Origin: Pseudoflavonifractor gallinarum
Lineage (GTDB): Bacteria > Bacillota > Clostridia > Oscillospirales > Oscillospiraceae
Assembly (NCBI RefSeq): GCF_014982855.1
Contig: NZ_JADCKF010000003.1
Coordinates: forward strand, 1-64,000
DNA: 64,000 nucleotides
Direction: 5' to 3'
Shown here piece after piece: positions 8,184 to 15,785 of the stretch. The notes under the pieces were generated by a model that saw only the letters and a program-made list of their open reading frames with translations, ran no database searches and was not told the DNA's origin. The position numbers and the translations under genes were made by a program. Numbering within the stretch: the first letter of the stretch is position 1; the number at the start of each line of letters is the position of its first letter.

Positions 8184-8894
8184 ATGCAGAAAGAAAACAG
8201 CTGCACCGTGGGCCTATGGTGCGATCACTGGTTCTGCGAGAACCAGCGCAGATGGAGCGGCAGCACCGTGGGTGGATACCGCAACCTGATCTACCGCCAC
8301 ATTCTGCCCGGAATCGGGAGCATTCCGCTGGCGGAGCTGTCGGAAAACACTGTTGCTGGCTTTTATGACAGCCTGCGGAGCCAGGGGCTCAGCGCCAGAA
8401 GCGTCTGGTGCGTCCATCTGCTCCTGCGGCGCTGTATGGACGAAGCGGCCCGTGACCAGCTGATCCCCTATAACCCGGTGCGGCTCTGCCAGGAGCCGCA
8501 GGCAGAGGAATATAAAACGGCCCCCTTGCGCCTGGGGCAGCTCCAGCGGTATCTGAATGCAGCGGAACAGCTTGGTGTACTCCCGCTCATCTACACAGGA
8601 CTCTCCAGCGGCCTGCGGCAATGTGAACTCATCACCTTGTCGTGGGCCGATTTTCATATCCGCTGCCGGTATATCCTCAAGGGACAGCGCCTGCTGGCCC
8701 TTAACCGCAAGGCGGAGCATCTTCTGGAAGGCATACCGAAAACCGACCGCCATGTGTTCCTCAACCCCAAGACCGGAGCGCCGTATCAGCTCCACGAGTT
8801 CTATTACCTCCACAAGCGGATACTCAAACAGGCGGGGCTTCCATGGGTGGCCTTCCGGAATCTGCAGCGCCAATGCATGGAGGTGGGGATATGA
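8184..8894 (+). CDS. Truncated tyrosine recombinase-like protein
   Basis: A 236-residue protein with an N-terminal SAM-like core-binding domain (HILPGIGSIPLAELSENTV) and the first half of a catalytic domain including the arginine in GLSSGLRQCE. At the place of HxxRH it reads FRNLQRQC and then stops, so the second arginine, the last histidine and the nucleophilic tyrosine are missing. It cannot be a normal recombinase. The start has a perfect AGGAGG. Its stop overlaps the start of a related, longer recombinase (ATGA), suggesting a deliberate pair or the remains of an unequal fusion. Confidence 0.75.
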   Translation: MQKENSCTVGLWCDHWFCENQRRWSGSTVGGYRNLIYRHILPGIGSIPLAELSENTVAGFYDSLRSQGLSARSVWCVHLLLRRCMDEAARDQLIPYNPVRLCQEPQAEEYKTAPLRLGQLQRYLNAAEQLGVLPLIYTGLSSGLRQCELITLSWADFHIRCRYILKGQRLLALNRKAEHLLEGIPKTDRHVFLNPKTGAPYQLHEFYYLHKRILKQAGLPWVAFRNLQRQCMEVGI

Positions 8895-9859
8895 CGCTGA
8901 AAGAGTATATCCTCCACTGGCAGGAGGTCTACGACAAGAACCAGAGCCGCCCGACTACCTACGCGGCCCATGGGTATCTCTTCAAGAACCACATCCTTCC
9001 CGGATTGGGCGAGATTCCGCTGGAGGAGCTGACTGTGGAGCAAGTGGGCGATTTTCTGGAGGAGCGAAAGCGGTTTGGCGGCCACCGCCCGGAAAGCCCC
9101 GAATATCCAGGATTGGGCGAACACACCATGCGGCACATCCACCGCCTGCTCCAGCAATGTCTGGACCAAGCCATTCGGGACGGCCTGATAACGGATAATC
9201 CCGCCCGTGCATTCCGCTATCCAAAGCCCAAGAAGGTCAGCGCCAATGTGCTGACGCCAACAGAGGTGGAGGACTATCTGGACGCAGCCGAGCGGCTGGG
9301 CTGCGTCCCCATGTTCCTGCTGGCGCTGACGGCGGGGCTTCGGCAAGGAGAGTTGATCGCACTGAAATGGAGCGACCTGGATGTTAAGATGCGGATGCTG
9401 ACCATCTCGGAGAGCCGTTCGGTGGAGCGGCGGGAGCTGGTGGAGTACAAAGGCGGCACCAGGACCGTCAGCCTGACGGAGGAAGTCGTCGAGCTCCTGC
9501 GCACGGAACACGCCAGGCACCCCAGCAGTCCGCTCATGTTCATGCACCCGGCCACACAGAGGCCCTACTCGCCCCAGATGGTGCGCCGGATACACAATGA
9601 GATCATCAAGGAAGCTGGTCTGGACCACATCCGATTTGCAGACCTCCGGCACACCTGCGCCGTCCTCGCCCTGCAAAATGGGATGGACACCGGAGAGGTA
9701 TCGCAGATGCTGGGCCATTTCCGCACTTCCATGACGTGGCAGAACTACGCCCCCTACCTGGCAGGCCCCGCCGCCAAAAGCGAAAGCACTCCCGGAGAAG
9801 CCTCCCAGGAGGAATTGCGGCAAGCGGCGGATCTTCTGGGAAACCTTCTGAAATTCTGA
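8891..9859 (+). CDS. Tyrosine recombinase/integrase, atypical box II
   Basis: A 322-residue recombinase: core-binding domain with HILPGLGEIPLEEL, arginine I in GLRQGELIALKW, box II reading FADLRHTCA, then MLGHFRTSMTWQNYAPY with the likely tyrosine nucleophile. The first histidine of HxLRH is replaced by alanine (ADLRH), which many recombinases tolerate but which is unusual. It overlaps the truncated recombinase upstream by four bases and has a GGAGGTGGGG ribosome site inside it. It resembles integrases of Firmicute conjugative or mobilizable elements. Confidence 0.82.
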   Translation: MTLKEYILHWQEVYDKNQSRPTTYAAHGYLFKNHILPGLGEIPLEELTVEQVGDFLEERKRFGGHRPESPEYPGLGEHTMRHIHRLLQQCLDQAIRDGLITDNPARAFRYPKPKKVSANVLTPTEVEDYLDAAERLGCVPMFLLALTAGLRQGELIALKWSDLDVKMRMLTISESRSVERRELVEYKGGTRTVSLTEEVVELLRTEHARHPSSPLMFMHPATQRPYSPQMVRRIHNEIIKEAGLDHIRFADLRHTCAVLALQNGMDTGEVSQMLGHFRTSMTWQNYAPYLAGPAAKSESTPGEASQEELRQAADLLGNLLKF

Positions 9860-9899
9860 TAGCTATTGTGCGGAAGGTGTGGTATGTGTTTGTGTCGCA
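9860..9899 (+). repeat. Copy B of the three-copy element
   Basis: TAGCTATT at 9860-9867 begins on the base after the integrase stop, and TGTGGTAT starts 18 bases later (9878-9885), followed by GTGTTTGTGTCGC. The tail is closest to copy C. Confidence 0.7.
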
Positions 9900-9913
9900 A
9901 GGAGATGATGACG

Positions 9914-10231
9914 ATGGAAAACAAACTGCTCAAAGAGCTGTATGATCACTTTTATGTCCGCCCAGAGCTGGACGAACAGGAGAATGAAGTGGAGGAGTGC
10001 CACAAAGCGTTAATCGCGGCCTTGGAAAAACCGGAGCGCAAGCTGGTGCTGCGGATTATCGACGCCCAGGACTCCATCAGAGAACAGACCTCCCTCGACA
10101 GCTTTATCGCCGGATTTGAGCTGGCGTGGAGGCTTTCGGCGGAAGTACACAACGACGAAAACGAGCGCTCATTCTCCTGTCGAGCCAGGAGAGCGGGCGC
10201 TCGTTTCGTATCTGATGAGGGATCAGAATGA
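9914..10231 (+). CDS. Small conserved mobile-element protein (DUF6809-like)
   Basis: About 105 residues, acidic and helical, opening MENKLLKELYDHFYVRPEL and containing FIAGFELAWRLSAEV, a pattern recalled from small proteins placed next to integrases in gut Clostridia (DUF6809). Function unknown. The ATG at 9914 is ten bases after AAGGAG; an ATG at 9908 is also possible. The last 20 or so codons run through a large hairpin (10160-10205), so the true protein may once have ended earlier. It directly follows repeat copy B. Confidence 0.65.
   Translation: MENKLLKELYDHFYVRPELDEQENEVEECHKALIAALEKPERKLVLRIIDAQDSIREQTSLDSFIAGFELAWRLSAEVHNDENERSFSCRARRAGARFVSDEGSE
10160..10205 (+). terminator. Hairpin over the 3-prime end of the DUF6809-like gene
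   Basis: ACGAGCGC (10161-10168) pairs with GCGCTCGT (10197-10204) around an inner TCTCCT/AGGAGA stem. There is only a short T run after it. A further A-rich-loop hairpin (10270-10281 with 10291-10302) lies in the gap before 10399. Confidence 0.5.
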
Positions 10232-10398
10232 AAAATAAATTGCCATAGAGGAGTTCTCTGATTCGGATCGTTATCGCTACTAAAAAAGAAAGTAGTGATA
10301 ACGGCGGCAAAAAAGCCAATCAGAAAAATGCTTAATTGACAGAAACACATGATTTCATGACATTGCTTATTAATTCTCTTCCGTCTCCATACGTCGTC

Positions 10399-10427
10399 AC
10401 GGGACTGGCCGCACTGGCCAGTCCCGT
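10399..10427. terminator. Strong hairpin after the RdRP-partner gene
   Basis: ACGGGACTGGCC (10399-10410) and GGCCAGTCCCGT (10416-10427) form a perfect 12-bp stem four bases beyond the stop at 10431. No T tract follows on the minus strand, so termination strength is uncertain. Confidence 0.55.
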
Positions 10428-10430
10428 CGC

Positions 10431-11300
10431 TTATTTCGGCAGGTATTCCTCCCTGACCCGGTAGCGGCTGATGCCGAAACTGTTGTTTCGCTCGATGACC
10501 TCTTGGGGAAGCTGGTTCAGATATTTCCGGCCAAAGTTGGTGTTGCCGAAGTAACAGTCGAAGTTGGTCACAGGGAGCACCACCCAGTCGCTGTCCTCCG
10601 GGCGGTTGGCCAGATAGTAGGCCACCAGGGTGGGCAGGATATTGGAAGGCATTTTCTCAGGGCGTACCTGCTCAAGCCGTTCTGCCAGCTCCGCCGGCAG
10701 CTCCGGCTCCGTGCAGCGCAGGGGGCCAAGCTCCAGGGCGTCGGCGATCATATCGTCAAAGCGGATCGTCCACGCGCCCTCTGTCAGGGTGGAGAGGCTC
10801 TCCGTCTGATACTGAAGCACTTTGCTGCGCCACTCCTGGTCAAACAGCTTGTCCAGCTTCCCGGCGGATGCTGCATAGTTCTTATGCACCAAGTCCGGGT
10901 GCGCCAGAGCAAACCGCATGGCCCTGTGAAAGTGGCGGCTGAACCAGCCCCAGCCTTCCTCGTCCACCAGCTTTGGGAACTGCTCGTGGAGCGGCGCAAA
11001 ATCGGTGCGGTGCTGCCACTCCTCATGGGGCGCACCGCGGCGCTCGGGAATACTGCACCAGGCGCACAGGCCGTCGTAAGCAAAACTGATCCGCTCCCTC
11101 GGATCGCCGGGCAACAGGGTGCCGTCCGGAGCGTGAAATAAAAGGCCGCGGGCCAGGATGGTCAGGATGCGGTTCATGCCGCTGAAGTCCCGCAGGGCCT
11201 CAAAGGTGAACCGCCCCAGCCAGGCGGTGTCCTTTTTGCCGGAAGCCTGGTACGCTACCGGCTCCGTATAGTCCAAAAACTCCTGCCATTCATTCAGCAT
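10431..11300 (-). CDS. Unrecognised protein coupled to the RdRP-like gene
   Basis: A 289-residue soluble protein that I do not recognise. Visible features are a CAWCSIPERRG segment near residue 80, many Trp and aromatic residues (GWGWFSRHFHRAM), and a C-terminal half with NFDCYFGNTNFGRKYLNQLP. No membrane segment or signal is seen. The start at 11300 overlaps the RdRP-like stop by 11 bp; the frame extends further upstream only inside that gene. The overlap means the two proteins are made together, so this is the most likely partner, processing factor or effector of the polymerase. A strong hairpin ends the unit. Confidence 0.75.
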   Translation of the reverse strand: MLNEWQEFLDYTEPVAYQASGKKDTAWLGRFTFEALRDFSGMNRILTILARGLLFHAPDGTLLPGDPRERISFAYDGLCAWCSIPERRGAPHEEWQHRTDFAPLHEQFPKLVDEEGWGWFSRHFHRAMRFALAHPDLVHKNYAASAGKLDKLFDQEWRSKVLQYQTESLSTLTEGAWTIRFDDMIADALELGPLRCTEPELPAELAERLEQVRPEKMPSNILPTLVAYYLANRPEDSDWVVLPVTNFDCYFGNTNFGRKYLNQLPQEVIERNNSFGISRYRVREEYLPK

Positions 11301-14300
11301 GGCGCACCTCCAATACATTGGGCTCGAGTGCATCCAGCAGCAGATCCCACAGCAGGTTCCGCTTGCCCAGGGCTTCCACATAGCGCACCGCAGTCTGCGA
11401 ACGAACGATCCTGTTCATCAGCTGGCGACACCGGGCGGATACCGCCTCCCGGTAATGCTGGGAATTCCGCTTGCTGAGATACGCATCCATCAGCTCATCA
11501 AATGTCGCCGAGTCTCCGGGGCGGTGCAGCTGCCGCTTTTTCTGCTGTTCATTCTCCTGCTGAATATCAAAGAGCAGGTCGCTCAAAACCCGATATCCAC
11601 CACTACGGAAATCAGAAAACAGGTCGAAGAGCGATTCAAACTCCGGCAGCCAGGTGAGGAGGAACTGCATCCGTTCATCTTCCCGCAGAAACTGCCATCT
11701 GGCCTCATTCAGCGCCGTCCAGATCTCCGCCACCCGTTCGGGAGGCAGGCTTCCCAGCTGGGCGTACAGCTCATCCGTGTCCCAAAGCTCCTCCTGCCCC
11801 CGGGCAAAAAGGATGCGGGCGATGTCGCTCTTTCGTTTCTTTTCGCTGGGCTCCACCCGGTAGGCGCGGATGCGGGACAGGCAGGCTTCATAGTCCCGCA
11901 GCAGGGCAGAGATCTGCGCTAAAATTTCCCCGTCGAGATGTTCCTTCCAATCGGGCTGCTGGGCAAAGGTGAAGATCTCGTGATCCCTGGCGGGCCTGGT
12001 TCTGGCGGCCGGCGTGTGCTTTTTCAGCTGAAGCGCCAAATAGGGCAGGCGCTCCAGATTGGAGTCTACCTTGTCCCAGTCGATTTTTTTGAAAAAGGCT
12101 TTGATGCGCTGCTGGTGGGTCTCCTCATACCAGGCCCGGCGTGTCTCCTCAGCGTCATCCACCAGATTTTTATACTGGAGAAAAGGCGTCCGCCGCACCC
12201 GCCGCGTTTTCAGATACTCATCCAGATCCGGGCGGATGCCGCTCTTGGCCGAGTCGATCTCCAGCCCGGTCAGAATGGCCAGCACTTCGGTCTCGTCCTG
12301 AAGGCGTTTGCGCTCCTCTGCGTCTGAGTTTTCGTTGTAGGCGATGATGCTGCGATCCAGAGCGGCGTTGCAGATCTGCCCCACCCGGGAGGAGAAGGTA
12401 CCGCGCACCACCTCAAACCGAGCTTCCCAATCCTCTGCGCTGCGGATCAGGGGTGTTGCGGATGGGATCATCAGCAGCGGGATGTTGGCCTCGTTGGAAA
12501 GCGCGTCGTCCGCGATACCGCGCGATGCCTCGTAGTTTCGGCGGACGCACTCGTTCAAAATGGGGTCGGCGATGGTCTTGACCATATCCCCGTCATAGTC
12601 CGCGCCGCCCAGCCGCTCCGCCGCCAGCATGGTGGAGTCCACCATGACCAGATCGGTGAGATGCCGGAAATAGAAATGCCGCATCTGCCGCTTTTCTTTC
12701 TTGGCATCGTAGGAGGAGAGCTGCAGTTCCTCATTTCTCGCAATATGGGGATTGCGCAGCAGGGTGCAGGTGTCTCCGTGCTGATAGGCCGCACCGGGAG
12801 CGTAGAAGGCGCTGGTTTTGAAGCGTAAACTTTTGGTCACATCATAAAAAGCCTTGTTCCGCTTCTTCTGTGGAAGCGTCTCCAGCAGATAGCTTAAAAA
12901 ATCCATCAGATCGCCGGAGAGATAGCGGTTGTCCCCGGCTACGATCAGCCGCCCCAGCGAGTAGTTCTTCAAAATCTGTTTTGCCCTGCCGGCCAGCTCC
13001 TGCTGGTAGATCGGTTCGCCGATCATGCGCGGATTTTTGCGCAGGATCTCTCCCAGCAGATGCTCCCGGTTTTTGCGAAAGGGCAGAATGCCCCAGCGGT
13101 TCATCCGCTGCAGAAAGTATTCCTGCTGGAAGGTCTTGTTGGCGCAAAAATTGTAGTAGGCTACCTCGGTCTGCTTGGTGAGCCAGTTCCGCTCGTCCTC
13201 CTCCGGACTGTGATCCCAGCCGTCGGGCAGATTCCGGGGACGGAACTCCTCCTCCCGGATGGATACCGTGTTCAAAAACTGGTAGTTCAGTTCGGTGTGG
13301 GTCTCCGGTTTCACCTTGCTCACATTGGTGATGTACAAAGCGTGGCGGTAGCGCCGAAACGCGTCCCAATAGTCCGCCCAGGTCATCCCGCTGTCCTTCA
13401 GCCAGCCAAACCCCTTGAACATACTCTTGGTGAGAATGATGTCCACGTCCTTGACATGGTGCTCCTGCCCCCAGCTGTCCCGGATCACGGTCTGGCCGCA
13501 CAGGTCCAGGATCTCCTGGAAGTCCACCTGATGCACCATCCCTTTGATGTAGGGCAGACGGATCTGAAAGGAAGTGTGGACGACAGCGCCGCAGAGCGCC
13601 CGGTCGATGACCTTGGCGTACTGCTTGGAGATGAGTCCTTCTCCGTCAAAGCAGGTGATGGGAATGTCCATCCGGCGCTCCACCCGGTGATACTTCCGGG
13701 TGCTGTTCTGGGTGCCGTCGTCTTCCACCGTGACGACCGGGACGCCCCTGGTCATCACCACCGGGTTATCCACCACGATGACGCGGTGGGGCTTGTCGAT
13801 GTCGATCCCGTCCAGCCGTGTACCGCTGGAAAGCATCAGGCCGTTGTAGGCGTAGAGCTTGCTGAGCTGACAGTCGCCGATGGTCATGTCCATCTGGATG
13901 CGGCGGCGCACCTGGTCGTACACATCCTCCCGGAGAAAGGACAGCTTGCTCTGGCGGCTCATGCTGCCCGAGCGCTCGAAGGCGAGATAGCGGTGCATCC
14001 CCGATCCCAGATCCAGGCACACGCCCTCGGGGCGGAACATATCCCGGGCCTTCTCCTGACGGATCTGCTGGCGGGGCAGTGTGCTGCTGCGGTCAAAGAT
14101 CCCGGAGAAGTCCATGTAAAAAATCACATCGGATAATCCTTCGATGGGCCGGTCGTCTGTCGGCTCGGAAAAGTCATCTCCCTGCACGACGCACATGATC
14201 TGAAAGAACAGCGCGTTGCCGTCCTGCTCATGAAGGGCGGAAACCCGCTTGCACTTTTCCGTCGCCGCCCGGTCAAGGGCAAAGTGCCACTGTTCGTTTT

Positions 14301-14367
14301 CCTGCGCGGCATAACTCATCACCGCCCGGGCGGACAGTTCAAAAATACGGTATTTGCTCTGGCCCAT
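11290..14367 (-). CDS. Cellular-type RNA-dependent RNA polymerase homologue
   Basis: 1025 residues. The catalytic DxDGD motif of double-psi beta-barrel polymerases is present as GGADYDGDM (Asp590, 592, 594), preceded at 538 by RNPH as in eukaryotic RDR/QDE-1 enzymes. Upstream are CFDGEGLIS (near 240; RDR consensus SDGxGxIS), SFQIRLPYIKGMV (near 266; RDR consensus FQIRYGGxKGVV) and YLAFERSGSMSRQSKLSF (near 127; cf. FLAFSSSQLR). Order and spacing fit PF05183-type RdRPs, distantly related to phage YonO. By homology it would polymerise RNA on an RNA or DNA template. The start at 14367 has GGAGGTGAG. Host, template and role are unknown. It sits divergent to the mobilization genes as cargo. Confidence 0.82.
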   Translation of the reverse strand: MGQSKYRIFELSARAVMSYAAQENEQWHFALDRAATEKCKRVSALHEQDGNALFFQIMCVVQGDDFSEPTDDRPIEGLSDVIFYMDFSGIFDRSSTLPRQQIRQEKARDMFRPEGVCLDLGSGMHRYLAFERSGSMSRQSKLSFLREDVYDQVRRRIQMDMTIGDCQLSKLYAYNGLMLSSGTRLDGIDIDKPHRVIVVDNPVVMTRGVPVVTVEDDGTQNSTRKYHRVERRMDIPITCFDGEGLISKQYAKVIDRALCGAVVHTSFQIRLPYIKGMVHQVDFQEILDLCGQTVIRDSWGQEHHVKDVDIILTKSMFKGFGWLKDSGMTWADYWDAFRRYRHALYITNVSKVKPETHTELNYQFLNTVSIREEEFRPRNLPDGWDHSPEEDERNWLTKQTEVAYYNFCANKTFQQEYFLQRMNRWGILPFRKNREHLLGEILRKNPRMIGEPIYQQELAGRAKQILKNYSLGRLIVAGDNRYLSGDLMDFLSYLLETLPQKKRNKAFYDVTKSLRFKTSAFYAPGAAYQHGDTCTLLRNPHIARNEELQLSSYDAKKEKRQMRHFYFRHLTDLVMVDSTMLAAERLGGADYDGDMVKTIADPILNECVRRNYEASRGIADDALSNEANIPLLMIPSATPLIRSAEDWEARFEVVRGTFSSRVGQICNAALDRSIIAYNENSDAEERKRLQDETEVLAILTGLEIDSAKSGIRPDLDEYLKTRRVRRTPFLQYKNLVDDAEETRRAWYEETHQQRIKAFFKKIDWDKVDSNLERLPYLALQLKKHTPAARTRPARDHEIFTFAQQPDWKEHLDGEILAQISALLRDYEACLSRIRAYRVEPSEKKRKSDIARILFARGQEELWDTDELYAQLGSLPPERVAEIWTALNEARWQFLREDERMQFLLTWLPEFESLFDLFSDFRSGGYRVLSDLLFDIQQENEQQKKRQLHRPGDSATFDELMDAYLSKRNSQHYREAVSARCRQLMNRIVRSQTAVRYVEALGKRNLLWDLLLDALEPNVLEVRHAE

Positions 14368-14428
14368 CTTCTCACCTCCGGATGGTCTCATTCTATCACA
14401 GAGAAGTGAAAAAAGAAATATAGACACT

Positions 14429-14460
14429 GCTCCCACAAATTTTGCGGGAGCGTTTTATTT
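14429..14460 (+). terminator. Terminator-like hairpin in a divergent leader
   Basis: GCTCCC (14429-14434) pairs with GGGAGC (14446-14451), followed by GTTTTATTTT. It lies between two divergent genes and upstream of the 14583 start, so it may act as an attenuator for the plus-strand mobilization operon. Confidence 0.55.
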
Positions 14461-14582
14461 TGTGTGAGAAAGGAGGATGGAAGCAATGAACACTTGAAGC
14501 TGTGTCGCTCTGCCGCTGCTCCACGCGGCGGCGCGCAAAGAGAAATCAGTTCCGCAGAGATGAAAAAGAAAGGTGGTGCAAA

Positions 14583-15170
14583 ATGAAGTTTCAACAGTGG
14601 CCCAAACGCGATCCCCGCAAAAACTATTTTCTGGTTCCCAACGAAGTGTTTCACATCGGTCTCAATCACCCGGAGATCTCGATCTACTGCTACCTGCTGA
14701 GCATCGAGAACAGAAAAACCTATCAGTGCTGGCCCAGCTACAAGACCATCGGCAAAGCGCTGGGCATGTGCGAAAACACGGTCAGCAAATATGTGCGCAG
14801 CCTGGAGGAGAAAGGTCTCATCCACACCGAGCCGACCATGATACGAAGCAAGGACGGCAGGCCGCTCAATGGAAACCTGCTCTACACCATCTGCCCCATC
14901 CAGGCGGCGGTGGAATCGTTCTATGAGCGGCAGTTGCGGCAGCTGGAGGAGGATGCCGCCCGTCAGAGGGCGGCGGAGCGTCTGGCGGAATCCGCCCGCA
15001 GAAGCCCCCAGAACGCCCTGTGTGCGCCTTTGGGGGAGCCTGCGGGGCTGGATACCCCCTCGGGCGTGGAGAGCGGATTTGGGCCGCTTTCGGGGGCTTT
15101 TCCAGAGTTGCCGCCTGAATCGCTTCCGGGGGTGGAGGAAAAAGCGGGGACGAAGGAAAAAGCAGGATAA
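14583..15170 (+). CDS. HTH replication-initiator-like protein
   Basis: A 195-residue protein whose N-terminal 110 residues form a winged helix-turn-helix of the RepA-N/helix-turn-helix plasmid type: NYFLVPNEVFHIGL, then WPSYKTIGKALGMCENTVSK and YVRSLEEKGLIHTEP. The remainder is low-complexity, Ala-, Pro- and Gly-rich. Such proteins open the mobilization modules of Clostridial elements and act as replication initiators or regulators. The ATG at 14583 has GAAAGGTGG; upstream codons lack a ribosome site. It is followed by a possible oriT and the MobC-like gene. Confidence 0.7.
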   Translation: MKFQQWPKRDPRKNYFLVPNEVFHIGLNHPEISIYCYLLSIENRKTYQCWPSYKTIGKALGMCENTVSKYVRSLEEKGLIHTEPTMIRSKDGRPLNGNLLYTICPIQAAVESFYERQLRQLEEDAARQRAAERLAESARRSPQNALCAPLGEPAGLDTPSGVESGFGPLSGAFPELPPESLPGVEEKAGTKEKAG

Positions 15171-15177
15171 AACCCTG

Positions 15178-15345
15178 GCGCCGCAAGCGCCGCCCGGTCG
15201 GCCACTTCTGCCCGCAGTGCGGGCAGTTTCGGGGGTGCGAAAGCTGGCGTCTTTGACGGACAGAAAAAGGGCCGCTGGCGTCAGCTTTCCCACAAAGCCC
15301 TGTGTTGCAGGCTTTTTGCCGATGTCTGTTTGGATGAAAGGAGGA
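15178..15345 (+). other. Candidate origin of transfer (oriT)
   Basis: The gap before the MobC-like and relaxase genes is packed with inverted repeats: GGCGC/GCGCC at 15178-15193, CTGCCCGCA/TGCGGGCAG at 15208-15226, and GAAAGCTGGCG (15239-15249) with CGTCAGCTTTC (15279-15289) 29 bp apart. Structure and position fit an oriT; the nick site cannot be read directly. Confidence 0.4.
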
Positions 15346-15350
15346 TTTTT

Positions 15351-15785
15351 ATGGGTAACGAAACAAAAGAGCGGCTCCCGCTGCGGATGAAGCCGGAGAC
15401 CAGTCGCAGGCTGGAGCAGTGGTACGCCGCGGACAACTGCCGGAGCAAAAACGAGTTCGTGGAAAAGGCCGTCAACTTTTATGTGGACTATCTGGAGATG
15501 CAGGATGCGCAGTCTCTGCTGCCCACGGCGCTCCTGGCCGTGCTGGACGGCAGGCTGGGCCGGCTGGAGGATCTCATCGCCAGGCGGGAGTACACCCGGG
15601 AGGTGGAACTGGATATGGTCATCGGGATCATTGCGGATGCGATGGAGATTGACCGGGACGATCTGAAACGCAGACGTGCAGAGAGCGTCCACAACGTGAA
15701 AGCCACCAACGGTCTTATCTCGCTGGAGAAGCGGGCGCGCGCCGCCGAGGAGCCGAACTGGGATGGTGACCCATGGCAAGACTGA
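15351..15785 (+). CDS. MobC-like relaxosome accessory protein (ribbon-helix-helix)
   Basis: A 144-residue protein with an N-terminal ribbon-helix-helix pattern: a short strand ERLPLRMKPETSRRLEQWY, then helices with CRSKNEFVEKAVNFYVDYL. The C-terminal half is helical and charged. Proteins of this type bind oriT and recruit the relaxase. The ATG at 15351 follows GGAGG; upstream codons are excluded because they precede the ribosome site. It overlaps the relaxase start by 13 bp, which supports a joint role. Direct recognition of oriT is inference from position and fold. Confidence 0.72.
   Translation: MGNETKERLPLRMKPETSRRLEQWYAADNCRSKNEFVEKAVNFYVDYLEMQDAQSLLPTALLAVLDGRLGRLEDLIARREYTREVELDMVIGIIADAMEIDRDDLKRRRAESVHNVKATNGLISLEKRARAAEEPNWDGDPWQD

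Noticed and set aside
8069-10411. Shared ACGGGACTGGCCG at 8069 and 10399 as att repeat
   Set aside because: Only 13 bases, and the second copy is simply one arm of a hairpin; too short to define element ends.
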